A stretch of 64,000 bases of DNA from positions 1-64,000 of the forward strand of contig NZ_JAKRVY010000002.1 of the NCBI RefSeq assembly GCF_023638055.1, given 5' to 3'. Under the pieces are notes generated by a model. The model was given only the letters and a program-made list of their open reading frames with translations, ran no database searches and was not told where the DNA came from. Shown here piece after piece: positions 33,523-41,569 of the stretch (its first letter is position 1; the number at the start of each line of letters is the position of its first letter). This stretch comes from Natranaeroarchaeum aerophilus (lineage in GTDB: Archaea; Halobacteriota; Halobacteria; Halobacteriales; Natronoarchaeaceae). A program made the position numbers and the translations under genes.

Positions 33523-34734
33523 CTATTCGAATGCGGCCAACCCGTGGTCATCGATCGATGTCAGCACGAGCCCGTCGAGGACGACTGGGGTGGTATGCAT
33601 GACGAACCCCTCGCTTGGAGCCTCTGTCCTCGAGTCGACCGTCATCGAATCGGCATCTATTTTGAACAGATCTGTTCCCTCCAGTACGACCGTTACACCG
33701 AGACCGTAGTACGACCCGCCGGCATGGACGGGTGGCGATGCCAGCCCGGTGTCGTTGTCCCCCACGTCGAGTTGCTCGCCCGTTTCGATGTCGTATCGCT
33801 CCATCGAGATATGTGTAGTCACCATTCCGTCATGGATCGTCGGCCGACTCGAAATGTGCTCGAACTCGACGACCTCCTCCAGATCGCCCGTCGTAGCGTC
33901 GATACGAACGACTGACTCCGATGCGACTGTGTACACTGCCCCCTCGTGGACTGGCATGGTCCGAGCGCGTTTCGTCCCGAGAACGCTTTCGTGCTCGAGT
34001 TCGTGCTCCCAGCGCTCCTCTCCTGTCTCTCTGTCGTATCCGACGAGTGCGTAGCGAAGCTCGTCACGATCGACCAGCGAGCGGACGTAGATCCCGTCAT
34101 CGTCGAGTGCGATCCCATGGACCATAGATCTGGTCTCGAAGGAGAGCTGTTCCTCCCCGTCCGGGTCCAGTACTGCAATCTCATCCTCGAGTCCGACGTA
34201 GAGCTCACCGTCGTAGCTCCGTAACGTCCGCACCGACTCGTGCTCGGTCGTCCAGTGCACGTCGCCGTTCTCCCGATCGAGGGCCTCGACGCCATCACCA
34301 GGAACGTACACCGCGTCCTCGGTAACCGTCGGGACGCCTGTGGTCGGTGTCTCGTGGTCCCAGAGTACGGTACCGTCATGCAGATCGACTGCACTGTATG
34401 TGTCGTCGCCGTGACCGACAAAGGCCACGTCGTCGTAGACGACCGGTGGGTGGACCCACCCTTCGAACTCCGCGAGCCACGCGAGTTCGGGCTCCCCGTC
34501 GATACCGTCGTGCGGCGTCGAAAGCCGGTTGGCCGCGTTGTACCGCACCATCGGCCAGGCACCGAACTCGCCAGTCTCACTCCCGGATGCTTCGGTCTCA
34601 TCGCCGGTCGACGAACCGTCGGAGCCGTTTTCGCCGTCCGACCCGTCCATACAGCCCGCCAGTCCCGCCATCCCCGCCGTCACCACTGCACAGGAGCCAA
34701 TCCAGTCGCGGCGTGTTTGTTCGTCTGGTTGCAT
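33523..34734 (-). CDS. PQQ-binding-like beta-propeller lipoprotein
   Basis: A 403-residue protein. The N-terminus has a twin-arginine-like TRRDWIGSCAVV and a lipobox AGLAGC with Cys near residue 28, so it should be exported by Tat and lipid-anchored. A disordered Asp/Gly/Ser linker follows. The mature part has repeated propeller blades with the usual pattern, for example AVDLHDGTVLWDHETPTTG, ALDRENGDVHWTTEHES and GYDRETGEERWEHELEHES. Many such haloarchaeal proteins have no known cofactor or substrate. It converges with the end of the filament cluster, with about 50 bases between the stops. Confidence 0.9.
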   Translation of the reverse strand: MQPDEQTRRDWIGSCAVVTAGMAGLAGCMDGSDGENGSDGSSTGDETEASGSETGEFGAWPMVRYNAANRLSTPHDGIDGEPELAWLAEFEGWVHPPVVYDDVAFVGHGDDTYSAVDLHDGTVLWDHETPTTGVPTVTEDAVYVPGDGVEALDRENGDVHWTTEHESVRTLRSYDGELYVGLEDEIAVLDPDGEEQLSFETRSMVHGIALDDDGIYVRSLVDRDELRYALVGYDRETGEERWEHELEHESVLGTKRARTMPVHEGAVYTVASESVVRIDATTGDLEEVVEFEHISSRPTIHDGMVTTHISMERYDIETGEQLDVGDNDTGLASPPVHAGGSYYGLGVTVVLEGTDLFKIDADSMTVDSRTEAPSEGFVMHTTPVVLDGLVLTSIDDHGLAAFE

Positions 34735-34874
34735 CTACTGGTTGTATTATCGGTACGGGTAATGAAATGTTTGGTCCGATCGCACCCGGTATCGAGTGGT
34801 AACGGGTGTCGGGTGGTGATGGAGGGTGGGTCCCAGCTGAACCGGCTCACGCACGGTGGAGAAACCCGAACAGC

Positions 34875-35633
34875 TCAGTCCGACCTGATGACTTCGATCT
34901 CGTGGCCGTCGACGGTCTTCGTGAACGCGTAGCGGTCGTTACAGGATTCGGGGTCGCGGTAGTCCTCCGCGCCGCGTTCCAGCAGTGTGTCCCAGTCGCC
35001 GTGGAGGTCGTCGGCCCGGACGGCGAGATGGCCCCAGGCGTCGCCCAGCTCGTAGCTGCGGCCGTCGTAGTTGTAGGTCAACTCGACGGACATCGCCTCG
35101 TCGGGTGCGTCCTCGGGCTTCATGAAGTACAGTGCAAAGGAGCTGTGTTCCGAACGGCGGAACAGATCGTACTCCAGCTTCCGGGCGTACCAGCCGATGG
35201 CGGCATCGGCATCTTCGACCCGAACCATCGTGTGGTCGAGGCTCCAGCGCGCGCCGTGGTCTCGCTCGACGATCTCGATCTCGTGGCCGTCCGGGTCCTT
35301 GACGAAGGCGTAGCTCCCGCCACAGGAGTCGGGATCGCGGTAGTCCTCGACACCCGCGTCCATCAGCTCCTCGTAGGCCTCGTAGACGTCCTCGACGCGG
35401 ACCGCGATGTGGCCCCAGGCGTCACCCATCGTGTAGCTTCGCCCGTCGTGGTTGTAGGTGAGTTCGAGCGTCGCGCCGTCCTCGTGCATATCCTCTGGAC
35501 CGAGGTGGACGTTGGTGAAGGTGTCGGCGTCCCAGCGGCCCTTCTCCTCGTAGCCGAAGTGCGTCTGGTAGAACTCCAGCGCGGCATCCAGGTCCTCGGT
35601 GCGCATCATCACGTGGTCGAGTGTTCCGTCCAT
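34875..35633 (-). CDS. tandem VOC-family (glyoxalase/dioxygenase-like) protein
   Basis: A 252-residue protein made of two similar VOC domains. The first runs about 1-120 from LDHVMMRTEDLDAALEFYQ; the second runs about 125-252 from LDHTMVRVEDADAAIGWYAR. Each ends in a matching block (DPDGHEIEIVERDHG and TVDGHEIEVIRSD). The paired His and Glu residues fit a metal site as in glyoxalase I. The ATG at 35633 opens the first domain directly; an upstream start at 35660 would add nine residues. The substrate is unknown; methylglyoxal detoxification is possible. A TATA-like TATAAAAT lies about 60 bases upstream. Confidence 0.9.
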   Translation of the reverse strand: MDGTLDHVMMRTEDLDAALEFYQTHFGYEEKGRWDADTFTNVHLGPEDMHEDGATLELTYNHDGRSYTMGDAWGHIAVRVEDVYEAYEELMDAGVEDYRDPDSCGGSYAFVKDPDGHEIEIVERDHGARWSLDHTMVRVEDADAAIGWYARKLEYDLFRRSEHSSFALYFMKPEDAPDEAMSVELTYNYDGRSYELGDAWGHLAVRADDLHGDWDTLLERGAEDYRDPESCNDRYAFTKTVDGHEIEVIRSD

Positions 35634-35744
35634 ACCCACGATTTTGTGGTCGACCGTCAATAACGTACTGGATCCGGATCTGGCCTGCCGGTATAAAATC
35701 GCCGACGGAAGGTACTGCCCCCCGCGAGACCAATGCTACAATTA

Positions 35745-35763
35745 TCGAAGTATAATACTTCGA
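35745..35763. promoter_or_regulatory. 19-base perfect palindrome, probable operator
   Basis: TCGAAGTAT, a central A, then ATACTTCGA: nine-base perfect arms. It lies between the divergent VOC and protease genes, with a further similar half-site (CGAAAAGTAT) directly after it at 35761-35770. It is about 70 bases upstream of the protease start and 110 bases upstream of the VOC start. Such symmetry is usual for a dimeric winged-helix repressor; I cannot name which one. Confidence 0.5.
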
Positions 35764-35834
35764 AAAGTATAGCGGCGATCTGACGCGTCGACCGGGCAGT
35801 AAGCTAAAGTTACCGTACTCCTTCCATCGGAGCA

Positions 35835-38012
35835 GTGAACTGGCGAACGTTTCTCCTGATTGCAGTAATCGCGGTCACGCTTTCGGCTGGCGGCGTGGCC
35901 GTCGCAGCCGCGGGCGGTTCGGGTATCGAGACGACTGCAGGCGACCACGCCCACAGTGTCGAGACCAGCGAGTCACTCACCACCGAAACACACACCGATC
36001 CCCCTGCTGACGCCGTTCTGGCACACGGCGAGGACGTCGACGGCCTCGACGACGATTCGATTGATGGCGTCGCCAACCACGCCGCGGCCGAGACGGTACA
36101 GGGCGAGCCTACTGATGGAATCGAACTCGACGTCGAACTCTCACAGCGTTCCGACCGGCCCGGCGAGGTCGGTGTGGAACTCCAGTATCGGGTTCCGGAC
36201 CGACTCGCTTCGCTCGACCTCCGGATTTTCGACGAGGCGAACGTCGAGGAGGCCGACGGGTTCACCGAGGACGAGGACGGCCGATACGTCTGGGACGGGA
36301 GCACCGAGCGTCCGACGATCAGATACACCATGTCGGTCAATCAGCAACTGGAGCAGGATGGCCCGATCGCCGGGCCGGGCACCTACATCTTCGCCAACAC
36401 CGAAGACTGGACGGTGATGGCCCAGCCACGCCTCTCCCACAGCTGGGGCTGGCGCGGCGGCGGTCCCGTAGGGCTCGAACGCTCGACGAGCATCGACGGC
36501 CCCGGCGCGTCCGGTGACCGGATCGCGTTCCTCGGCGAGCAGACGACCCATACCCACGAGGCACACGGACAGCGCTTCGACCTTGTCGTCCCCGAGGCCG
36601 CCGAACTCGCGGAGTCGCCCGACGAGATCTTTGACTCAGTCAGCCACGCCAGCGAAGCGATGCAGGTCGGGAGCCGCGACGACGAGGTGTTCATGCTGGC
36701 GGTGCCGACCGGCGAGGTCCGGTGGGGCGTCCGCGGCCTCCAGACCGGAGCCGCAGATCTGTGGGTGCGGGACAACGAGGTCCTCGACACGGCCGATAAC
36801 GTCTGGGTTCACGAGTACGTCCACACCCGTCAGGGCTACCAGACCGACCGCGATGCGCGGTGGTTCACCGAGGCGACGGCAACGTACTACGCTGCCTTGC
36901 TCACCCTCGAAGAGGACCGCATCGAGTTCTCCGAGTTCCAGGCGCGGCTCGACGCCGGCACACGCGACCGCCACGCTGACGCCGTCCTCGCCGATCCCGA
37001 TAGCTGGGCCAGAGGCACCGATTACAACAAGGGCGCGCTGGCCGCGGGTGAGATCGACCGACAGCTCAGGCTCGAAACCGACGGCGGTGCGAGCCTGCAG
37101 GAGCCGTTCGGCCGGATGAACGAGGCCGCTGACTCGGTCGACAGCGACGACTTCCTCGACTACGTCGAATCGGCTGGCGGTGAGGAGCCACGCGAGGCCG
37201 CCCGGCGGCTGACGACGACGAGCGAGACTGCGGCCGTCTGGTCGGCCGATGAACACGCCGCCGCCTTCGGTACCTCGCCTGCACGGATCGGCTACTCGCT
37301 ACCCGACGACGCCGACGGACTCCGTGTCGACGGCGACTACCGGGAGCGATCGATCGGCCACGAAGACCCGATCACTGTCGTTACGGGCGAGCGTCTGACG
37401 ATCGACGGTATCGTCGAGAACACCGGCGATAGCGCTGGCAACTACGAGGCACGGCTTCGCGTCGACGGCCAGGTGGTTGACCGGAGGACCGGTCGGCTCG
37501 ATCCGGGCGACCGCACGACTACGACGGTATCTCACCAGCTCGAGGAGCCGGGCGAGCGGATCGTCGCGTTCGGCGACGACCAGCGCCGCGTGATCGTCGA
37601 GGAGCCCGCAACGGCCAGAGTGACCGACGTGACACGCTCACACGGTCGCGTCGCTCCCGGCGAGGACGTGACCGTTTCGGCGACCGTGACCAACGATAAT
37701 CCGCTCCCTGGGCGGGCAGACGTCCAGATTCGTACGGGCGGCGAGACCATCGAGGAAACGACCGTGTATCTCGACGCCGACGGTGAAACGACCGTCGTGG
37801 CGACTCATCGCTTCGACGAAACGGGTACTCAGCGCATCACCGTCGACGACGGCACCGGAGCGCAGACGGTGAGCGTCCGGGTCACAGCGGGTGGCGTTGC
37901 AGGACTGATCGCCGAGCTGGGTGACGGTTCGCTCGGTGTCGGCGTCCTTTCCGTACTCGTGGTGTTTGCACTGCTCGGCGCATCGAGCTACGTCTTCCGT
38001 GCTGGCCGGTAG
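35835..38012 (+). CDS. secreted, membrane-anchored gluzincin-like metalloprotease with CARDB domains
   Basis: A 725-residue protein. A signal peptide at the front (NWRTFLLIAVIAVTLSAGGV) is followed by an acidic spacer. The zinc site is HEYVH at residues 326-330, with a downstream Glu near 346 in WFTEATATYYA, the spacing style of M1/M61 gluzincins. After the catalytic part come about two CARDB-like Ig domains (TVVTGERLTIDGIVENTGDS and HGRVAPGEDVTVSATVTND). A C-terminal membrane helix (LGVGVLSVLVVFALLGASSY) ends in a short basic tail. The start is GTG. It is probably anchored on the cell surface and degrades peptides; the substrate is unknown. Confidence 0.87.
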   Translation: MNWRTFLLIAVIAVTLSAGGVAVAAAGGSGIETTAGDHAHSVETSESLTTETHTDPPADAVLAHGEDVDGLDDDSIDGVANHAAAETVQGEPTDGIELDVELSQRSDRPGEVGVELQYRVPDRLASLDLRIFDEANVEEADGFTEDEDGRYVWDGSTERPTIRYTMSVNQQLEQDGPIAGPGTYIFANTEDWTVMAQPRLSHSWGWRGGGPVGLERSTSIDGPGASGDRIAFLGEQTTHTHEAHGQRFDLVVPEAAELAESPDEIFDSVSHASEAMQVGSRDDEVFMLAVPTGEVRWGVRGLQTGAADLWVRDNEVLDTADNVWVHEYVHTRQGYQTDRDARWFTEATATYYAALLTLEEDRIEFSEFQARLDAGTRDRHADAVLADPDSWARGTDYNKGALAAGEIDRQLRLETDGGASLQEPFGRMNEAADSVDSDDFLDYVESAGGEEPREAARRLTTTSETAAVWSADEHAAAFGTSPARIGYSLPDDADGLRVDGDYRERSIGHEDPITVVTGERLTIDGIVENTGDSAGNYEARLRVDGQVVDRRTGRLDPGDRTTTTVSHQLEEPGERIVAFGDDQRRVIVEEPATARVTDVTRSHGRVAPGEDVTVSATVTNDNPLPGRADVQIRTGGETIEETTVYLDADGETTVVATHRFDETGTQRITVDDGTGAQTVSVRVTAGGVAGLIAELGDGSLGVGVLSVLVVFALLGASSYVFRAGR

Positions 38013-38141
38013 CGACATGACAAAAACTGTCAGTCACCGAAATATATTCACGAATGGGGTCAATATACGGGGTATGAACGGCACCCTCCATCCCGAATTG
38101 CGATCGTGTAGTCCCCGACCACGAGACGATACTCTCCAGAT

Positions 38142-38702
38142 ATGAGTACAGTTGATAGCCTCTGGTATCTCGCGGATCAGGCGACACAGCGCGCAGAACA
38201 GGCCGCTCATGACCTCGACAGCCGGTACGAGCCCACGCTTTGCTACGAGCGCACTCGGACCGTCTCCCGACACCACTTCCGGACCCTCGTCGAGCGGATC
38301 CAGCAGTCAGGAACGCCGTACGGTACACAGACGATCGTGTACCGTCCCGCCGGCGAACTACTGCTGGTGTACCACGAGGATGCCGACAGGTGGGTCCTCC
38401 CGGGTGGCTGTGGCCACCGTGGGGAGCGGTTTCGGGAGACGGCCCGCCGCGAACTTCGCGAGGAAGCCGGGATCGAAGCGTCGTACGACGGGCTAGCGCT
38501 TCGGGCCGACGTGACGGTTCGCTGTGGGACGACCGAGACGTGGGGTGTGTTGCCGATCTTTGCCGCACAGGCTGAGACGACGAGTATTGACATCGACGAC
38601 CCGGACGGGGAGATCAGCGACGCGCGCTGGTTCGACGAACTGCCGTCGGATACACGGGACCGGGGAGAGATCCTCGCGTGGCGCGACCGGGTGCTCTCCT
38701 GA
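38142..38702 (+). CDS. NUDIX hydrolase
   Basis: A 186-residue protein with a helical N-terminal extension of about 60 residues and a NUDIX domain. The NUDIX box is GGCGHRGERFRETA continuing as RRELREEAGIEA, fitting the GX5EX7REUXEEXGU pattern. It hydrolyses a nucleoside diphosphate linked to another group; the exact substrate is unknown. The ATG opens MSTVDSLWYLADQATQRAEQ. The gene is 129 bases from the protease stop, with a TATA-like AATATATT at about 38041. It converges with the small HTH gene, with only eight bases between the stops. Confidence 0.92.
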   Translation: MSTVDSLWYLADQATQRAEQAAHDLDSRYEPTLCYERTRTVSRHHFRTLVERIQQSGTPYGTQTIVYRPAGELLLVYHEDADRWVLPGGCGHRGERFRETARRELREEAGIEASYDGLALRADVTVRCGTTETWGVLPIFAAQAETTSIDIDDPDGEISDARWFDELPSDTRDRGEILAWRDRVLS

Positions 38703-38710
38703 CCGTTCGA

Positions 38711-39106
38711 TCACCCTCGATACTCCACCAGCGACCTGACGAGCTGTCGTTCGACTTCGCCAAGTCGTCGCGAGACTTCCGAGGGACTGACATCGAGTTC
38801 GTCCGCGAGCGTGTCGAGACTGACGGACTTTGGCCGGTCGTAGTAGCCACGCTCGACCGCAAGTCGGGCGGCGCGCAACTGGGGCTCGGTCACGTCATCC
38901 GCGGCCGGAGCCGTCGTACAGAACACCGGATCCGACTGGACATCCTCCGCCCACCGCACGGTGTATCGGTCCGGTTCGCCGAGACAGTCCGTGAGATGCC
39001 CCAGCACGTCCCTGGCCCGTTCCCCATCCACGACGGACACGTAGAAGCTAACGTGTGCTGTCGACGGCTCGACGGCGGTCCCGGCGGTGGAGCGTTGGTG
39101 TGACAT
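38711..39106 (-). CDS. HTH_10-type (bacterioopsin-activator-like) regulator, short form
   Basis: A 131-residue protein. The C-terminal half is an HTH_10 domain: LRAARLAVERGYYDRPKSVS then LDTLADELDVSPSEVSRRLG. The N-terminal half is a short beta-rich domain with SFYVSVVDGERARDVLGHL. It lies two bases from the TorD-like chaperone gene and is the last gene of the anaerobic-respiration operon. A similar but larger regulator sits upstream of the operon. It is probably an operon-specific regulator responding to oxygen, electron acceptor or cofactor state; none of these is shown by sequence. Confidence 0.88.
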   Translation of the reverse strand: MSHQRSTAGTAVEPSTAHVSFYVSVVDGERARDVLGHLTDCLGEPDRYTVRWAEDVQSDPVFCTTAPAADDVTEPQLRAARLAVERGYYDRPKSVSLDTLADELDVSPSEVSRRLGEVERQLVRSLVEYRG

Positions 39107-39108
39107 CG

Positions 39109-39831
39109 TTATTCGACGTGGGTGCTCGCTCTGTCGACCTGTTCGTCGATCTGCTCCGGCTCCGGAGCGGGCAGCCGTTGCCGCCGTCTGGCGGTGGCGA
39201 CGGTCTCACAGACGGCGACGACACAGTATCTGTGGAACGGGGCATCCGCAGCAGCGTCGTCGACGAGGCGGCGGAGCGCCGGTAGCCAGTCGAGATGCTG
39301 GTCGACGAACGTTCGGTAGGCGGCGTCCGCTCCGGACTGCAGGAGTGCAGCCGCATACTCCAGGAGGAGTGCGAGATGGTCGGCTTCGTAAGCGTCGGGA
39401 ATCGACACGCCTGCGGCATCGTATCGGTCCCGCATGTCGCTTGCCGCCGGTCCCGACAGCAGCCCGTCGCTCGACCAGCCGGCCCGCCAGGGGCGGTACA
39501 CCGACTCGACCAGTGGTGCGTACGGTGTGGCGAGCCCCTCGAACAGCGCGATGTACTCGCTGTCGAACGCCGCGCGCGTCTCCGGCGCGTGCGTGGGGTC
39601 GCCCGGTTCGACGGGGAGCGGGATATCGAGCTCGTCGGCGTGTCGTGCCAGCTCGTCCGCGAAGCGTTCTTCCCTGACGTCACGATGCAGTCGGTCGTCG
39701 GGGTGTTTTAGCCCCTCTGCGAGCAGCGTGTATATCCCAACCCACGTCTCGCGTCGGTCAGTCAGGTCACCCGCGCTCGCGGCGGGGCGTCGATACGATC
39801 CGTGATCGTCGTTCGAGTATCGTTTGGACAT
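39109..39831 (-). CDS. TorD/DmsD-family redox-enzyme maturation chaperone
   Basis: A 240-residue all-helical protein. The family hallmarks are EYIALFEGLATPYAPLVESV followed by YRPWRAGW and, later, DHLALLLEYAAALLQSG. Such chaperones bind the Tat signal of molybdoenzymes and guard cofactor loading before export. The location fits: its substrate should be the molybdopterin subunit encoded four genes upstream in the same operon. It follows the NrfD gene with 33 bases between. The last helices are charged and end with a polar tail. Confidence 0.92.
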   Translation of the reverse strand: MSKRYSNDDHGSYRRPAASAGDLTDRRETWVGIYTLLAEGLKHPDDRLHRDVREERFADELARHADELDIPLPVEPGDPTHAPETRAAFDSEYIALFEGLATPYAPLVESVYRPWRAGWSSDGLLSGPAASDMRDRYDAAGVSIPDAYEADHLALLLEYAAALLQSGADAAYRTFVDQHLDWLPALRRLVDDAAADAPFHRYCVVAVCETVATARRRQRLPAPEPEQIDEQVDRASTHVE

Positions 39832-39864
39832 GTTTGTGTGGTGAGGATAGTCGAATGTCGATTC

Positions 39865-40965
39865 TCAGGTGGTAAGTGGCGCGTTGTACGCCGCAGCGAT
39901 GATCAGATAGCGCAGTGCTACGCCGCCGAGCACGACGAAGCCGAACTTCATCGTGTAGGCACCGCGGACGAGCCGACCCAGTCGCTCGCTGGTGTGGACG
40001 TCGGCCCGCCGCTCGACGGCGATCAGGGCGACCGAAAGCGCCAGCGGGAGCGCAAGCCCGATCGTGACCACGCCGCCCCAGAAGAGGAGCCCGTACTCCG
40101 CCGTTAGCAACTCGAAGGCCGCGACGGCGCCCGGCCCGCCGGCCGACAGCGTCGCCAGCAGCAAGACGAGGACGAGGACCTCGCCGAGAATGATGACGTC
40201 ATCGGCGATGCTGAACGTCGTCACCTTCGTCCCGTGGATCCCCTCGAACAGGGCCGTCGCCCCGATCGTGGCCGCCAGCCCGATCGAGAGCGCGCTAGCG
40301 AGGAACAGGAACGGAAGCAGGGTTCCGTCCCACAGCGGTACGGTCGCCGAGACGTAGCCGAGTTTGAGGCCCGTGTACGCGACCATCCCGAGCGCGAGCG
40401 CCGAGCCGACGCCCGAAAGGGCCAGACGTCCCGTCCGGCCCGGATTGGTCCAGGCTGCCAGCCGAGCGAGCCACGTATCTACTGGCACGCTAAAGCGCGT
40501 CTCCATCCACGCGGTGAGGCGCCGGGGGAACGCACTCGTGCCGGTGAGTCCCCCGCGAACGCGCCCGGTCGCCGTCAGCCTGTGTGGGTCCCACAGCAAC
40601 CAGAGTGCCTGCAGGACCGCAACGATCGAGAACAGCACGATGATCCAGGTCCCGATCACGAGCCACGAGCCGAAGTTAACGAACAGAACCGGGAACAGCA
40701 TCGCCCGGAGCGGCGCGCCGAGATGGAAAAACAGCAGGAAGAACATGCCCGCTGCGATGGCTCCAAGCGACAGGACGACGCCCCACTGCGTAATCGCACG
40801 CATCGACTGCTCGGTGGCCTCATCGCCCGAGCGCCAGCCGAACAGATCGGCGGCGAAGCCGGTCAGATACGCACCGCCGGCGAGCCCGCTGAAGAACAGG
40901 TACGCGGCGATATACCAGCCGTACTCCTGCTGGGCCATCCAGACGAGTCCGTCCGGACTATCCAT
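39865..40965 (-). CDS. nrfD: NrfD/PsrC-type membrane anchor and quinol-site subunit
   Basis: A 366-residue polytopic protein with about eight to ten membrane helices, beginning QQEYGWYIAAYLFFSGLAGG, the common NrfD opening. It exchanges electrons between menaquinone and the iron-sulfur subunit. I start at the ATG at 40965, which overlaps the end of the iron-sulfur gene by eight bases; the frame is open further upstream but is basic and not NrfD-like. It is the third gene of the operon (catalytic, iron-sulfur, membrane, chaperone, regulator), the usual order in polysulfide/thiosulfate/DMSO-type reductases. Confidence 0.92.
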   Translation of the reverse strand: MDSPDGLVWMAQQEYGWYIAAYLFFSGLAGGAYLTGFAADLFGWRSGDEATEQSMRAITQWGVVLSLGAIAAGMFFLLFFHLGAPLRAMLFPVLFVNFGSWLVIGTWIIVLFSIVAVLQALWLLWDPHRLTATGRVRGGLTGTSAFPRRLTAWMETRFSVPVDTWLARLAAWTNPGRTGRLALSGVGSALALGMVAYTGLKLGYVSATVPLWDGTLLPFLFLASALSIGLAATIGATALFEGIHGTKVTTFSIADDVIILGEVLVLVLLLATLSAGGPGAVAAFELLTAEYGLLFWGGVVTIGLALPLALSVALIAVERRADVHTSERLGRLVRGAYTMKFGFVVLGGVALRYLIIAAAYNAPLTT

Positions 40966-41569
40966 CATCGCCGTCCACCTCCGCAGTGCTCCCGGTCGCG
41001 GGTTCGAGGACGAGCGCCGGCCCGCCATCGTCAGCCTGGAACTCCTCGGCCGCTTCTTCCGAAGCCCCACGGATCAGCTCGTTGATCGGTCCGGCATCGA
41101 GCGCTCCCGTTACACAGTTGTCGACACAGGCGGGCGTCTCACGCGCCGTATCGGACTCCTCCCGGGGCGGGGAGCCGTGCCCGTCGCCGGCCCCGGAGCC
41201 GAGACAGCCGTGGCACTTCTGGACCAGTTCGTTCTCGCCGAACTGCGCTGCACCGTACGGGCAGGCGTACGAACAGTAGTTACAGCCGATACAGCGGTCC
41301 TGATCGACGGTAACGATGCCGTCTTCCTCCCGCTTTTCGAGGGCAAAGGTCGGACAGACGTCCCGACACTCGGGCTCGCCGCAGTGATAACAGCTCATCG
41401 AGATCGAGACCTCCTCGTAGTCCGGGAACTCGCCCTCGCCGACGTGTTCGACCCGTCGCCACGTGACGCCCTCGTCAGGGTCGATATCGTTCCGAACCTG
41501 ACAGGCCTGCGTACAGGCGTGACAGCCGATACACTTGTCGGGGTCGAAGTAAAAGCCCCACTGGCTCAT
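40958..41569 (-). CDS. four-cluster ferredoxin-type subunit (DmsB/PsrB type)
   Basis: A 203-residue electron-transfer protein. Four Cys motifs for [4Fe-4S] clusters are visible: CIGCHACTQACQVRND near residue 14, CYHCGEPECRDVCPT, CIGCNYCSYACPYG, and a fourth formed by CHGC with CVDNCVTGAL. It carries electrons between the NrfD subunit and the molybdopterin enzyme. There is no signal peptide, so it is exported with the Tat-bearing catalytic subunit, as in the family. A glycine/serine-rich insertion lies between the Cys of the fourth site. Both ends overlap neighbouring genes. Confidence 0.94.
   Translation of the reverse strand: MSQWGFYFDPDKCIGCHACTQACQVRNDIDPDEGVTWRRVEHVGEGEFPDYEEVSISMSCYHCGEPECRDVCPTFALEKREEDGIVTVDQDRCIGCNYCSYACPYGAAQFGENELVQKCHGCLGSGAGDGHGSPPREESDTARETPACVDNCVTGALDAGPINELIRGASEEAAEEFQADDGGPALVLEPATGSTAEVDGDDG

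Noticed and set aside
38018-38032. TGACA-N5-TGTCA repeat just after the protease stop
   Set aside because: The arms are five bases and there is no T-run; it could arise by chance.
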